A stretch of DNA of 64,000 bases from Flammeovirga sp. SJP92 (GCF_001583495.1 NZ_LQAQ01000012.1:45790-109789), one strand, 5' to 3'. Positions 54,724 through 63,957 are shown, counted from the first letter of the stretch. A program made the numbers and translations. The notes: generated from the letters alone by a model not told the origin.

Positions 54724-55341
54724 TTAGAGGTTTGATAATTTTTCAACTGCGTCGTCAGCAAGAATTAACTGGTCTGCGTGCAAGATGTCGTAAGTGTTTA
54801 ATGAATCAACAACTACTACATTTGCTTTAGGCAAGTTTCTTGAAGACTTGTAAACGTTATCGTTTTGAGACGCTACAACGTAAAGAGTTTTTACGTCAGA
54901 GAATTTCAAGTTAGCTAAAACTTCTTTGTAAGCTTTAGTTTGAGGAGCATCAAATGATAATGCTTCTAAAACAGTTACATTAGCTTCTTTAGCTTTGTAA
55001 GATAACGCTGAACGACGTGCCAATTGCTTAACTTTTTTGTTAAGAGATTGACGGTAGTCTCTTGGGCGTGGTCCGAAGATACGTCCACCACCTCTGAAAA
55101 CAGGTGACTTGATAGAACCCGAACGAGCTGTACCAGTACCTTTTTGTTTTTTAAGCTTACGAGTAGATCCTACGATCTCCGCACGCTCTTTTGCTTTATG
55201 CGTACCTTGACGTTGAGCCGCCAAATACGCTTTTACGTCAAGATAGATAGCGTGATCATTTGGCTCGATACCAAATACCGCTTCTGGTAAAGTTACCTTA
55301 CCAGTCTCAACGCCTTTTGAGTTCAATACTGCGATTTCCAT
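54724..55341 (-). CDS. rplD: 50S ribosomal protein L4
   Basis: 205 residues. KQKGTGTARSGSIKSPVFRG near 70-90 is the conserved extended loop that lines the exit tunnel; L4 often also regulates the S10 operon by binding its leader. Confidence 0.97.
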   Translation of the reverse strand: MEIAVLNSKGVETGKVTLPEAVFGIEPNDHAIYLDVKAYLAAQRQGTHKAKERAEIVGSTRKLKKQKGTGTARSGSIKSPVFRGGGRIFGPRPRDYRQSLNKKVKQLARRSALSYKAKEANVTVLEALSFDAPQTKAYKEVLANLKFSDVKTLYVVASQNDNVYKSSRNLPKANVVVVDSLNTYDILHADQLILADDAVEKLSNL

Positions 55342-55348
55342 CTACTGA

Positions 55349-55969
55349 TTACTTTTCAAGGATTACGTAAGAATTTTTAGCACCTGGAATTGCACCTGAA
55401 AGAAGGATTAAACCATCTTCTGGGTACATTTTCATAACACGTAAGTTCATCACTTTAACGCGCTTACCACCAGTACGTCCAGCCATACGAAGACCTTTGA
55501 ATACACGTGATGGAGTAGCACATGCACCAATCGCACCTGGTGCTCTCAAACGGTTATGCTGACCGTGAGTAGCTTGTCCAACACCACCGAAGTTGTGTCT
55601 TTTAACTACACCTTGGAAACCTTTACCTTTTGATGTACCAACTACGTCAACGAATTCACCTTCTGAGAAGATTTCTTCCATTTTAAGCTCGTCTCCTAAT
55701 TGACGCTCCATAACTGGGTTACGGAATTCAATTACTTTACGCTTTGGCGTTGTACTCGCTTTTGAGAAGTGACCTTTCATAGCAGCGGACGTGCGCTTCT
55801 CCTTTTTCTCGTCGAAGCCTACTTGAATAGCTGTATAGCCATCAGTTTCTACCGTCTTAACCTGAGTCACAACGTTAGGACCAGTTTGAATCAACGTACA
55901 AGCGATGTTCTTGCCGTTTTCATCAAAAATACTAGTCATACCGACTTTTTTTGCAATAAGTCCTGGCAT
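55349..55969 (-). CDS. rplC: 50S ribosomal protein L3
   Basis: 206 residues, starting [40 protein letters not shown] near 115-135 is diagnostic. First gene of this operon fragment; rpsJ would usually precede it, but the upstream gene is on the other strand. A promoter lies about 155 bp upstream. Confidence 0.97.
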   Translation of the reverse strand: MPGLIAKKVGMTSIFDENGKNIACTLIQTGPNVVTQVKTVETDGYTAIQVGFDEKKEKRTSAAMKGHFSKASTTPKRKVIEFRNPVMERQLGDELKMEEIFSEGEFVDVVGTSKGKGFQGVVKRHNFGGVGQATHGQHNRLRAPGAIGACATPSRVFKGLRMAGRTGGKRVKVMNLRVMKMYPEDGLILLSGAIPGAKNSYVILEK

Positions 55970-56277
55970 TGTATTTTACTTAATTAAATTAATAAATAAC
56001 CTGATTGTCAGCTCATAAACATCCAACTCATTTAATCCGAAACACTGCTTGAACTCCCCGTCTGGTCCTTCTTTTAGTGCCTCAAATTAGAGCTGTTACG
56101 ACATAGTACAGCTTCCAAACGGCTTGCAAAGGTAAGAAGAATTTATAACAACACAAATTTTTATTCATATATCGCTAAAAAACAGTGAGATAGGAAGCTT
56201 TTATTAACAGATGCATTAACTTACCGTATATTTTTTCCTTTTAAAGGCTAGATTGATACTTTTTTGGACGATTTACT
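55970..56277. other. Divergent intergenic region with rplC leader (308 bp)
   Basis: Holds the rplC promoter (56127-56157) and an apparent mRNA leader of about 150 nt on the minus strand. I see no rpsJ remnant. The leader could host an autoregulatory site for L4 or L3, but I cannot identify a conserved structure by eye. Confidence 0.45.
56127..56157 (-). promoter_or_regulatory. Promoter of the rplC operon (TTTG-N19-TACCTTTG)
   Basis: On the minus strand TTTG (56154-56157) and TACCTTTG (56127-56134) are separated by 19 nt, an exact match to the Bacteroidota consensus. The TSS would be about 56120, so the fragment has its own promoter and does not depend on an upstream rpsJ. Confidence 0.8.
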
Positions 56278-57399
56278 ATGGCAAAAAACAACAACAGACG
56301 AGATTTCATTAAAAATATGACCGCACTCAGTGGAGCTGCACTTTCTACTTCCCTTATTTCTTCTTGTGCGACTTCTTCTAAGGATCAAAAAATTAAAGAG
56401 AAAAAATCCGATAAGGTCTATAATTGGAGATGTGTAACCGTTTGGCCTCCTAACTTTCCTATTCTTGGTGAAAGTGTGGTCAATCTTGCGAATGAATTAA
56501 GAGACCTTTCCAACGGAAGACTTAATATAAAGGTATACGGCGGAGGTGAGTTGGTACCTGCTTTGGAATCTTTTGATGCTGTACAGCTCGGTGGTGCACA
56601 AATGATGCATGGCGCCGCTTATTATTGGGCTGGTAAAATTCCAGCATCTATCTTCTTTACGGCCGTTCCTTTTGGAATGAGTACAAGAGAACATAATGCG
56701 TGGTTATTATATGGTGGTGGAAACGAACTTTGGAAGGAACTCTATAATAGTATAGGTTTGGAACCTTTCCCTTGTGGCAACACAGGCACACAAATGGGCG
56801 GTTGGTTCAATAAGAAACTAGAAACTGCTGAAGACTTGGAAGGTATTAAAATGAGAATTCCTGGTTTAGGAGGAAAAGTATTCACAAAAGCGGGTGGCAC
56901 TTCTGTCACTGTTCCCGGAGGGGAAATCTATACCAACTTAGAAAGAGGAGTAATTGACGCTACAGAATGGATCGGTCCTTATCATGATTATTTGATGGGC
57001 TTCCATAAAATAGCAAAGTATTATTACTACCCCGGCTGGCATGAACCATCAGCGACATTAGAATTAGTCTGTAATAAAAAGGCATATGATGAACTGCCGG
57101 AAGACCTTCAAGAATTAATCCGATCGGTTTCTCTAAAGCACAATGGCATCATGATGTCAGAGTTTGAAAAGTACAATGCAGAATACCTAGAGAAAATCAG
57201 AGCTGAAAATAAAAATGAAATTCTCCCCTTCCCTGATGATGTCATGAAGTCTCTAAAAAAATATGCAGATGAATCCATGGAAGAATTAATTCAAAGTGAT
57301 GAATTTGCTCAAAAAGTGGCACAAAGCTTCTTCGACTTCAAGAAAAAAATTAAACAATGGTCAATAATTTCAACAGATGCCATGCAACCCTATCTTTAA
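56278..57399 (+). CDS. TRAP transporter solute-binding lipoprotein (DctP type)
   Basis: A 373-residue substrate-binding protein of a tripartite ATP-independent periplasmic transporter. Its N-terminus has a twin-arginine pair (NNRRDFIKNM, R7-R8) followed by a lipobox ending LISSC at Cys30, so it is likely exported folded and lipidated. The body shows GVIDATEWIGPYHDYLMGF near 223-241, the region that carries the conserved substrate Arg/Asn in DctP proteins, and YPGWHEPSATLELV near 248. The membrane subunits DctQ and DctM are not adjacent, so the partner is encoded elsewhere. Confidence 0.88.
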   Translation: MAKNNNRRDFIKNMTALSGAALSTSLISSCATSSKDQKIKEKKSDKVYNWRCVTVWPPNFPILGESVVNLANELRDLSNGRLNIKVYGGGELVPALESFDAVQLGGAQMMHGAAYYWAGKIPASIFFTAVPFGMSTREHNAWLLYGGGNELWKELYNSIGLEPFPCGNTGTQMGGWFNKKLETAEDLEGIKMRIPGLGGKVFTKAGGTSVTVPGGEIYTNLERGVIDATEWIGPYHDYLMGFHKIAKYYYYPGWHEPSATLELVCNKKAYDELPEDLQELIRSVSLKHNGIMMSEFEKYNAEYLEKIRAENKNEILPFPDDVMKSLKKYADESMEELIQSDEFAQKVAQSFFDFKKKIKQWSIISTDAMQPYL

Positions 57400-57413
57400 A
57401 TGAGAATTTCTTT

Positions 57414-57421
57414 TACCTTTG
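57414..57421 (+). promoter_or_regulatory. Promoter -7 element for the acidic protein gene (TACCTTTG)
   Basis: TACCTTTG on the plus strand, with the TSS near 57428, about 20 nt before the ATG at 57449. No clear -33 element. Confidence 0.5.
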
Positions 57422-57448
57422 CAGCATATAAAACATTGATTCTCATAG

Positions 57449-57955
57449 ATGAACACAAAGTTAATTTCAAAAGTTAAAGGTCAGATCCAGAAAACGGGTA
57501 AACCTTTTGTTTTTACTGCTCCAGAAGACAACGACGAAAGTCAAGTGCAGTTCCAGTTTTTAGGTTCTAAAGACGGAAAAGAAGTAGTGTATGATGCATT
57601 CTTATACACACTTGAGATGGAGTATTTTGCAAAAATACACGAAGAGGCTACTCAATTAGTGATTGACGAAAATCCTAAGTTCAAAGGTGCTGATTTTGAT
57701 GTTATGGATGGACCGCACATCGAAGCATTGGAAGAAATTTCTGCTGAATTAGCAAAATCAGATGAGTATGATGTAGCTGAGTTTATTGAAGAAAGACCTG
57801 AAGATGCAGACGAGGATGGTATTCCTTTAGATGTATGTTTAAATGTGACTTCAATAACAGAGGAAGCAATCGTGAAATTCGTTACTGAATTTAATGAAGG
57901 AACATTGAAATTAGACGACACAGTCTATTCATTTGACATGTGGAATGAAAATTAA
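57449..57955 (+). CDS. Acidic hypothetical protein
   Basis: A 168-residue cytoplasmic protein, strongly acidic (stretches such as EERPEDADEDGIPLD near 118-132). No signal, no transmembrane segment. Beta strands at the N-terminal half (KPFVFTAPEDNDESQVQFQF) precede an alpha/beta C-terminus ending in SFDMWNEN. I do not know a family, though the ORF has good codon use and its own promoter. It is 49 bp after the TRAP gene and may be a separate unit. Confidence 0.65.
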   Translation: MNTKLISKVKGQIQKTGKPFVFTAPEDNDESQVQFQFLGSKDGKEVVYDAFLYTLEMEYFAKIHEEATQLVIDENPKFKGADFDVMDGPHIEALEEISAELAKSDEYDVAEFIEERPEDADEDGIPLDVCLNVTSITEEAIVKFVTEFNEGTLKLDDTVYSFDMWNEN

Positions 57956-57982
57956 TCCTCATTCTGAAATAAGATATAGAAA

Positions 57983-58014
57983 AAGGGAATGTAGTACTTA
58001 AACTGCATTCCCTT
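57983..58014. terminator. Terminator between the acidic protein gene and DUF4293 gene
   Basis: AAGGGAATG / CATTCCCTT with a 14-nt loop and T-rich flanks on both strands, between convergent genes. Confidence 0.8.
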
Positions 58015-58035
58015 CTTTATTGAAAAAAGATTCTT

Positions 58036-58512
58036 TTAGTCTCTTAAACGTCCGCTGATTGAATCTTTTACTTTTTTCTCGTCTTTTTGGATAAAACGGT
58101 TGGCCAAAGAATTGAATAAGATGGCAAAAACAGGTAAGAAGAAACCTATTTTATATTGTCCTTGAACACCACCCATCAAATCAGTGCCTTGCATATATCC
58201 ATAGTAAAGGTTCAAACCAATTACTGCAAATATTAAAAGGCTATTCACCAAGTTCAGTTTCATTTGATTCATTCTGTTTTTGAATGAAAACATTGAAGCC
58301 AAAGCAACAACACCAGCCAAACCTGCTACTACAGCAATTGCAAGTGTATTTACCGTTTCAATTACAGTTCCGTTTTCAGTCACCGTTAATTGCATGGCAG
58401 TAAGTACAGCTTGTTTCGATTCTGTGGCAGATACCCAAATTTGTGATGAAACAATAGCACCCATTGCTACCGCCACCAACAAAAGAAAAATTGATTGTAT
58501 TCTTTGAATCAT
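58036..58512 (-). CDS. DUF4293 family membrane protein
   Basis: A 158-residue protein with four transmembrane segments, starting MIQRIQSIFLLLVAVAMGAI, which is the characteristic beginning of the Bacteroidota DUF4293 family. The last residues are basic (RFIQKDEKKVKDSISGRLRD). Function unknown. It lies 20 bp after rpiB on the same strand, so they may be co-transcribed. Confidence 0.88.
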   Translation of the reverse strand: MIQRIQSIFLLLVAVAMGAIVSSQIWVSATESKQAVLTAMQLTVTENGTVIETVNTLAIAVVAGLAGVVALASMFSFKNRMNQMKLNLVNSLLIFAVIGLNLYYGYMQGTDLMGGVQGQYKIGFFLPVFAILFNSLANRFIQKDEKKVKDSISGRLRD

Positions 58513-58532
58513 GTTTGTTTGATTTGTCTTCC

Positions 58533-58961
58533 TTATACAGGAATCTTGTCTACTCTATTTTGATGACGTCCTCCCTCAAATTCAGTCGAAATGAAAGTAT
58601 CAACAATCTCAATCGCTCTTACCAAAGAGATAAAACGAGCTGGGATTGATACTACATTAGAATTGTTGTGCTGACGAGTCAACTGAGCTAAAACGGGTTC
58701 CCAGCATAAACCTGCACGAATACCTTTGTGCTTGTTTGCTACGATAGAAACACCAATACCACTTCCACAAATAGTGATACCAAACTCATACTCTCCATTT
58801 TCTACAGCTTCCGCCAATGGATGTACATAATCAGGGTAATCACAAGAAGCCGTTGAGAAAGGACCAAAGTCTTTTACTTCATGTCCGTTTGCTTCTAAAT
58901 GCTTAATGATCTCTGCTTTATATTCAAAGCCAGCGTGGTCGCCACCAATTGCCAATTTCAT
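58533..58961 (-). CDS. rpiB: Ribose-5-phosphate isomerase B
   Basis: A 142-residue enzyme that interconverts ribose 5-phosphate and ribulose 5-phosphate. Starts MKLAIGGDHAGFEYKAEIIKH; CDYPDYVHPLAEAV near 45 and ITICGSGIGVSIVANKHKGI near 62-82 hold the catalytic Cys. I chose the ATG at 58961; the upstream frame to 59006 lacks an ATG start. A -7 element TAAATTTG at 59036-59043 lies upstream. Confidence 0.95.
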   Translation of the reverse strand: MKLAIGGDHAGFEYKAEIIKHLEANGHEVKDFGPFSTASCDYPDYVHPLAEAVENGEYEFGITICGSGIGVSIVANKHKGIRAGLCWEPVLAQLTRQHNNSNVVSIPARFISLVRAIEIVDTFISTEFEGGRHQNRVDKIPV

Positions 58962-59035
58962 TTTTTGACTATTTATTATTTTAAAAATCAATGGAAAGAC
59001 AAGCAATTAAACTATTGCTTCAGTCATCTTGGGTG

Positions 59036-59043
59036 CAAATTTA
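59036..59043 (-). promoter_or_regulatory. Promoter -7 element for rpiB (TAAATTTG)
   Basis: Matches TAnnTTTG on the minus strand; TSS near 59029 leaves a leader of about 70 nt. No -33 element seen. Confidence 0.45.
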
Positions 59044-59160
59044 ACTAATTAATTTTCCTTGTGAATCAGTTGAAGTAAGAATTGCATCATTTTTATTCAG
59101 TTTTTATAATCAAGTGTTAAATTTTGAACATAATTGTTTTAAAAGTCGGTTTATAAAGTT

Positions 59161-59168
59161 TAATTTTG
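59161..59168 (+). promoter_or_regulatory. Promoter -7 element for the ACT-like protein gene (TAATTTTG)
   Basis: Fits TAnnTTTG. The TSS would be near 59175, which supports the internal ATG at 59195 rather than the GTG at 59114. Confidence 0.5.
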
Positions 59169-59194
59169 GCACTTACAATTTTAATATTCTAACA

Positions 59195-59863
59195 ATGGTC
59201 ACACTTGCCGAAGTAATTGCAGAGCTTATCAACGAATCACCTTTTATTCAAGAAGGAATAGCCGAAGGTATTATCAATTATAGTGCGCTCGCTCGAAAGT
59301 TCCACTCAGAAGTTGAAAGCAGATTTGGCAAAGAGGTACAACAAGGTGCAATTGTGATGGCATTGAAAAGAATGGCCCATAAAATTAATGCCACTGAGCT
59401 GGAAGATCAAGCCAAAGAATATATCCGTCATATGGGTGATATTTTGGTCCGTTCAGATTTGGTCGATTTCGCCTATAAAAATTCCCCTACTTTAATACGT
59501 GCTCAGAAAGAATTGCTGGAAATGGTACAAAACAGCAGTAATGAACTCTTTCATGCTTCTTCAAAAGGAATGCACGAAACCAATATTATTACCAGTAGAT
59601 CTTTCGCTCCAAAAGTAAAAGAACTTTTCTTTGGTGAAGATATGCTTTCTGAAATTACAGATTTGGCTGCTGTAACGATGCGTATGCCTATTACTTATGA
59701 TAAAGATGCTCCTGGAGTATTTTACTTTATATTAAAGATTTTGGCTTGGAATAAAATCAATGTGGTGGAATTCATCTCAACAAAGCATGAGTTTTCTATT
59801 ATTATTGAAAAAGAAGAAATCAATCATACCTTTAAGCTTTTACATGATATGAAAAACAGTTAA
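59195..59863 (+). CDS. ACT-domain-like protein
   Basis: A 222-residue cytoplasmic protein. The N-terminal part is helical (LAEVIAELINESPFIQEGIA). The C-terminal 60 residues (DAPGVFYFILKILAWNKINVV then EFSIIIEKEEINHTFKLLHDM) have the beta-alpha-beta arrangement of an ACT domain, which binds amino acids and controls enzymes such as aspartate kinase. Related Bacteroidota proteins are sometimes labelled aspartate kinase, but no kinase motif is present here. The role is unknown. The promoter placement supports this start. Confidence 0.65.
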   Translation: MVTLAEVIAELINESPFIQEGIAEGIINYSALARKFHSEVESRFGKEVQQGAIVMALKRMAHKINATELEDQAKEYIRHMGDILVRSDLVDFAYKNSPTLIRAQKELLEMVQNSSNELFHASSKGMHETNIITSRSFAPKVKELFFGEDMLSEITDLAAVTMRMPITYDKDAPGVFYFILKILAWNKINVVEFISTKHEFSIIIEKEEINHTFKLLHDMKNS

Positions 59864-60203
59864 CAATATTTACAGCTCCGTTGTTTTCATTAATTTTCAT
59901 ATATAAATACCAATAATTTTTTCTCATTCTGTAAATTTGCATGCAGAATTATAAGTTCTATTTTTTGACAAACGCAATTACTTTTCACAATTAATTCCCC
60001 GATATTAATTCTATTGTAACTTATTTATAATCAGCTATTTTTAATTCATCTAAGTAAGTACTCTAATTTATTCATTCATATTTTCCAAAATAAGAGTAGG
60101 GGAAAGTAATCTTTTGCGTGTCTTAATTATAGAGACGGTAATTAAATGTCTCTAAGTTTTATTAAAACTGTATACAAACTTATTTACGATCTAACATCTA
60201 GTC
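59864..60203. other. Intergenic region (340 bp) before the acyltransferase
   Basis: AT-rich. A -7-like TAAATTTG on the plus strand at 59932-59939 and a small hairpin AGAGAC / GTCTCT near 60131-60155 are the only marks. A long leader or a small RNA is possible; I see no ORF. Confidence 0.35.
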
Positions 60204-61064
60204 ATGAAAAAAATCAAATTTTTCCCTTTTTATCTGTTATCTATCGTACCTATACAACTACTGTTTATTTTATCTGACATCACTTACATCATTATTTATA
60301 AGTGCATAAAATATAGAAGAGCGGTAGTATCTGAAAATCTTAAAAAAGCATTTCCTGAAAAATCTGACAAAGAACTAAGAGAAATTGAAAAGAAATTCTA
60401 TCATCACTTCTGTGATATTGCTTTTGAAAGTATAAAGACTTTAACCATGGGTAAAAAAGGCATTCAAAAGAGGTTCCAATTGCAAAACACAGAACTAATC
60501 AAGGATCTTTTTGAGCAGAACAAAAGTATTTTACTTTATGCCGCACATTTAGGGAATTGGGAATGGCAAGCATTTTTCCCACAGTACCTTTCAGACCATC
60601 AAATTACAGCTTTTTATCAGCCACTCTCTAATAAATATTTTGATGAACTGATGCAAATTATCAGAGGAAGATTGGGTGTATTATGTATTCCTTCTCAAAA
60701 GGGATATAAAACATTGATGAAACTGAAAGCCGAAAATAAATTAACTTTCAATCTTTTGATCGGTGATCAATGTCCTGCATGGAACTCTGGCAAGTACTGG
60801 ACAGACTTCTTACATCAAAAAACAGCATTTCTTGTGGGTGCAGACGCTATTTCAAAGAAAAGTGATTGTGCTGTTGTTTATCCAAAATGTACTAAGATCA
60901 AAAGAGGAGTTTATAAAACAGAGTTCATTTTATTAGATTCATCTCCCAAACAATCTGAGAAGTTTTCAATTGTTGAAAAATATTCAAAAGCATTGGAGCA
61001 AAATATCAAATTACAGCCTGATCTATGGTTGTGGAGTCATAAACGTTGGAAATTAACCGCATAA
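60204..61064 (+). CDS. LpxL/HtrB-type lysophospholipid acyltransferase
   Basis: A 286-residue membrane-bound acyltransferase for late lipid A acylation or a related lipid. One N-terminal transmembrane segment (about 10-33). The catalytic motif HxxxxxE-like is in LLYAAHLGNWEWQAF near 110-124, matching the family's HLGNWEW. DQCPAWNSGKYWTDFLHQKTAF near 190 is a second conserved block. The C-terminus ends LQPDLWLWSHKRWK, characteristic of the family. In a lipid A context it probably adds a secondary acyl chain, but its location far from lpxA is usual. Confidence 0.88.
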   Translation: MKKIKFFPFYLLSIVPIQLLFILSDITYIIIYKCIKYRRAVVSENLKKAFPEKSDKELREIEKKFYHHFCDIAFESIKTLTMGKKGIQKRFQLQNTELIKDLFEQNKSILLYAAHLGNWEWQAFFPQYLSDHQITAFYQPLSNKYFDELMQIIRGRLGVLCIPSQKGYKTLMKLKAENKLTFNLLIGDQCPAWNSGKYWTDFLHQKTAFLVGADAISKKSDCAVVYPKCTKIKRGVYKTEFILLDSSPKQSEKFSIVEKYSKALEQNIKLQPDLWLWSHKRWKLTA

Positions 61065-61110
61065 ACCGGAATTAGTCTCCAATTGTTGAACAACTATTAT
61101 CTAACAACAA

Positions 61111-61179
61111 CAAAATGTTGATAACTTTCCGAAAGTACACTCGTTAATATTGAGTATTCTATAAGTTATCAACATTTTG
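61111..61179. repeat. 17-bp perfect inverted repeat between convergent genes
   Basis: CAAAATGTTGATAACTT (61111-61127) and AAGTTATCAACATTTTG (61163-61179) form a 17-bp perfect stem around a 35-nt loop that itself contains ACTC/GAGT pairing. It lies between the LpxL-like gene and the DUF5687 gene, so it may act as a bidirectional terminator, or it may be a site for a binding protein. Confidence 0.75.
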
Positions 61180-61195
61180 TCATTTTATTCACTTA

Positions 61196-62668
61196 CTATT
61201 TTTTAAAACTCTCCAGCATTTCAAATTTCGCACTTGAAAGTTTTTTAGAAACAAGATCAATGTTCTTTGGTATAAAAAACAATCCCACTACAGAAAGTAC
61301 AGACATTACTATTAAACCAGCAAAACCCAAGTCAAAAAGATCAAATGCTCCTAATATCACAAAAAGCATTATGATAAAAGTGAAGCTTACTCCAAATTGA
61401 TACATGTTCATATTAGTATCTTTTCCAAAGAAAGAAGATTGATCCAAATCCAAGGCTTTACGATTGTATGTCGAAGCATACATCATCATAGGGATTACAA
61501 CACCGATAGAGTACAACATAAATGTTATGATATAATATATATACTCTACATTTATAAACAGGGTCCAACAAGAAATGAAAGCACTTACAAAAACCAACAG
61601 TATTAAAATATAGTACTTGGACTTTACATAAAGTTTAGTGGGAATATTTGCCGTCATTAAGAAAGGATAGAATTTACTCTCCATTGAAAAAAACATTCCC
61701 GCATATGTACTTGTGCATACCAAAGTCGCCATAAATATGGCAAATGATCGAAGAATTGTTGAAGATATTTCCCCATTCATTAATACTGTGGCTGCATAAA
61801 AATTTCCGAATAATATTTGAAAAGGAAGAAGATATCGAAACTTTTTACTTCTTAAAATCAACCTTGTTTCATACAACATCAGATTGCCCAAAACTGATTC
61901 TTTATTGAATAATTTAGCAAGGTCAATTCCTATTTCTGAAGCATCATTTAATACTTCTAAGCTTAAATATTTTTTCAGTGTTAAACTTAACGCATAGAAA
62001 AGAAGAAGGTAAAGTATAAAAACGCCCAACATCAACATTGGAGATTTTACAAGCAATGAAACATACTCCGTATAGTAATTCACAATTCCTGTATACCCTT
62101 TCCACTCTAGAAAAATTGTTCCACCTATACTGAATACTATCACTGCCCAAGAAGTAATTTTCTTACCAACAGTCTTTCCTATATGAAAAGAAAGCGTACT
62201 GTTAAAAAGGCAATGAATGAATAGTAAAACGAAGAAATTGAAACACACCACCCCTCCATTTTCTGGACTTATAACTTTAATATAAGAAAAAGAGAAAAGA
62301 AGAAATGGTAAAAAATTAAAGAGACTGAAAAACGCTTTGTACTGTAAAAAATAAAGTATTGTTTTCTTTGATATTGGAAGTGTCAAGTAAGGCTTAATAT
62401 TCACACCTCCTTGACTTTCAAGAAATGCTCTTAGGAAAAGGTCTATCATAAAATAATAGCACATCCATGATAATAATGTTTCACTTGAGGTTAATCCATT
62501 ATCTATTCCATTAAGCACACTAGGCATCAAAAAGCCCGCTATCAGAAAATAAACCAACATCATAAATGCTCCTAATCCCATAAAAACTGATGCGAGTGCC
62601 ACCTCTGAATCCTGAAGCTTATAAATTTTTATGGTAAAATAATGTTTAAATAAAGCTGCTAATTTCAT
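61196..62668 (-). CDS. DUF5687 family ABC exporter permease
   Basis: A 490-residue polytopic membrane protein with about 12 segments, typical of the Bacteroidota DUF5687 family, which accompanies ABC ATPases. I chose the ATG at 62668 (MKLAALFKHYFTIKIYK) because the frame upstream starts with TTG and would overlap the ATPase gene. Basic start, then alternating hydrophobic stretches to the end. The ATPase gene is 7 bp upstream. Substrate unknown. Confidence 0.85.
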   Translation of the reverse strand: MKLAALFKHYFTIKIYKLQDSEVALASVFMGLGAFMMLVYFLIAGFLMPSVLNGIDNGLTSSETLLSWMCYYFMIDLFLRAFLESQGGVNIKPYLTLPISKKTILYFLQYKAFFSLFNFLPFLLFSFSYIKVISPENGGVVCFNFFVLLFIHCLFNSTLSFHIGKTVGKKITSWAVIVFSIGGTIFLEWKGYTGIVNYYTEYVSLLVKSPMLMLGVFILYLLLFYALSLTLKKYLSLEVLNDASEIGIDLAKLFNKESVLGNLMLYETRLILRSKKFRYLLPFQILFGNFYAATVLMNGEISSTILRSFAIFMATLVCTSTYAGMFFSMESKFYPFLMTANIPTKLYVKSKYYILILLVFVSAFISCWTLFINVEYIYYIITFMLYSIGVVIPMMMYASTYNRKALDLDQSSFFGKDTNMNMYQFGVSFTFIIMLFVILGAFDLFDLGFAGLIVMSVLSVVGLFFIPKNIDLVSKKLSSAKFEMLESFKK

Positions 62669-62675
62669 GATTTCA

Positions 62676-63389
62676 CTAGTTAGTTTGTTCTTGAATTTTC
62701 GCACCAAAGTATCTTTCTAATTCCGCTAAGGTATTCTCCGTATTTGCCACATCTTTAATGATCACGCCTTCTTCCAACATTATAATTCTAGAGCTAATAC
62801 CCGTTACATGTTGCAAATCATGGCTAGAAACAATAACAGTCACTCCTTGTTCTGCTAGTTTTTGAATTTTAATTCTTAGCCATTGTTGAGAAGTGGGATC
62901 GAGGTTGGCAAATGGCTCATCCAAAATCAATAAATCCAGACTGCCAATCATAGCCCCTAAAATTCCAGTTTTATTTTTATTCCCTTTCGATAAATCCTTA
63001 ATCATTTTTTTACCTGAAAGAAAATCATCTCCATAGAATTGTTTATTCTCTTCTAAGAACTCCTCTAAATCACCCTTTTTCCATCCATGCAGTTTGCTTA
63101 TAAACTCAAGGTATTCATAAGAAGTCATAAAAGGAATTAGGAATGTATCGTCCAAAAAAGAGCCTATGTATTGCTTCCAATCTTCATGAACTGCTACATT
63201 TTTATCTTTCAAGAATACACCTCCTTCAGTGGGTTGGATTAAATCTAAAACCAAACTTAAAAATGTTGTTTTACCAGCACCATTGTTCCCTACTAACCCT
63301 ATAATTTCTTGTTTTTTAATCGTTACATCTGCGATATCTAATGCAACCTTTTCCTTGTATTTTTTTTGAAGTTTGTCTACTTGTATCAT
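62676..63389 (-). CDS. ABC transporter ATP-binding protein for the DUF5687 permease
   Basis: A 237-residue ABC ATPase. Walker A GNNGAGKTT near 33-41, signature DLSKGNKNKTG near 133-143, Walker B LLILDEPFANLD near 153-164. The start at 63389 (MIQVDKLQKKYKEK) was chosen over a five-residue longer form. Seven bases separate it from the permease gene, so the two are co-transcribed and should form a two-component exporter. Confidence 0.92.
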   Translation of the reverse strand: MIQVDKLQKKYKEKVALDIADVTIKKQEIIGLVGNNGAGKTTFLSLVLDLIQPTEGGVFLKDKNVAVHEDWKQYIGSFLDDTFLIPFMTSYEYLEFISKLHGWKKGDLEEFLEENKQFYGDDFLSGKKMIKDLSKGNKNKTGILGAMIGSLDLLILDEPFANLDPTSQQWLRIKIQKLAEQGVTVIVSSHDLQHVTGISSRIIMLEEGVIIKDVANTENTLAELERYFGAKIQEQTN

Positions 63390-63404
63390 CTTATAATAAT
63401 TCAT

Positions 63405-63905
63405 TTTAAGTAATATATTCTAGTATTATATATTCATGTGGGTTTCAATAACTAATAGTAATTCATCCAAAACCTGCCACTCTAAACGAATAAGAGGAAA
63501 GCCAATAACAGGATCATATCAAACGAACAATAGCTTTTCAACTACAGAAGTAACTCTTAAATGAGACGTAGAAGCCTATCAATAGATTTAGAAATAGTAT
63601 AGAAATAATGATCTTGAAGTCTGAAAGATTACCTTACTCTACTCAAAAGAGGTATTATAGTTAGCTTAAGTACTATTAATTTTATGCTTACATCAGAGAG
63701 CAATTTCAGAGCAAGCGACTATAAACTGTTAGCTTACCTTGGTATAGTAACTATATAAATATTAGATATGTACTATATTTCTGTAAAGGTCAAAGGCATA
63801 GATTATAGCAACATTACTCTTTAGTCTATATTATTTACTGTATCAGAAAATTCTGAAAAGTAATATTAAAAGCAATACAATATACATAAAAATGTATAGA
63901 CACAA
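63405..63905. other. Intergenic region (about 500 bp) between the exporter and the 5S rRNA
   Basis: AT-rich, no ORF of note, no palindrome that I can see. It separates the exporter operon from the end of the rRNA operon. The exporter's promoter should lie near its right end, but no clear TAnnTTTG was located. Confidence 0.5.
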
Positions 63906-63908
63906 AAA

Positions 63909-63941
63909 AAGGTTAGTCAACATCTTGTGTTAACTAACCTT
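63909..63941 (-). terminator. Terminator of the rRNA operon
   Basis: AAGGTTAGT / ACTAACCTT with extra pairing (CAACA/TGTTA-like) and a T run on the minus strand, about 15 bp after the 5S rRNA end. Confidence 0.85.
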
Positions 63942-63957
63942 CTGTATTTAATGAATG

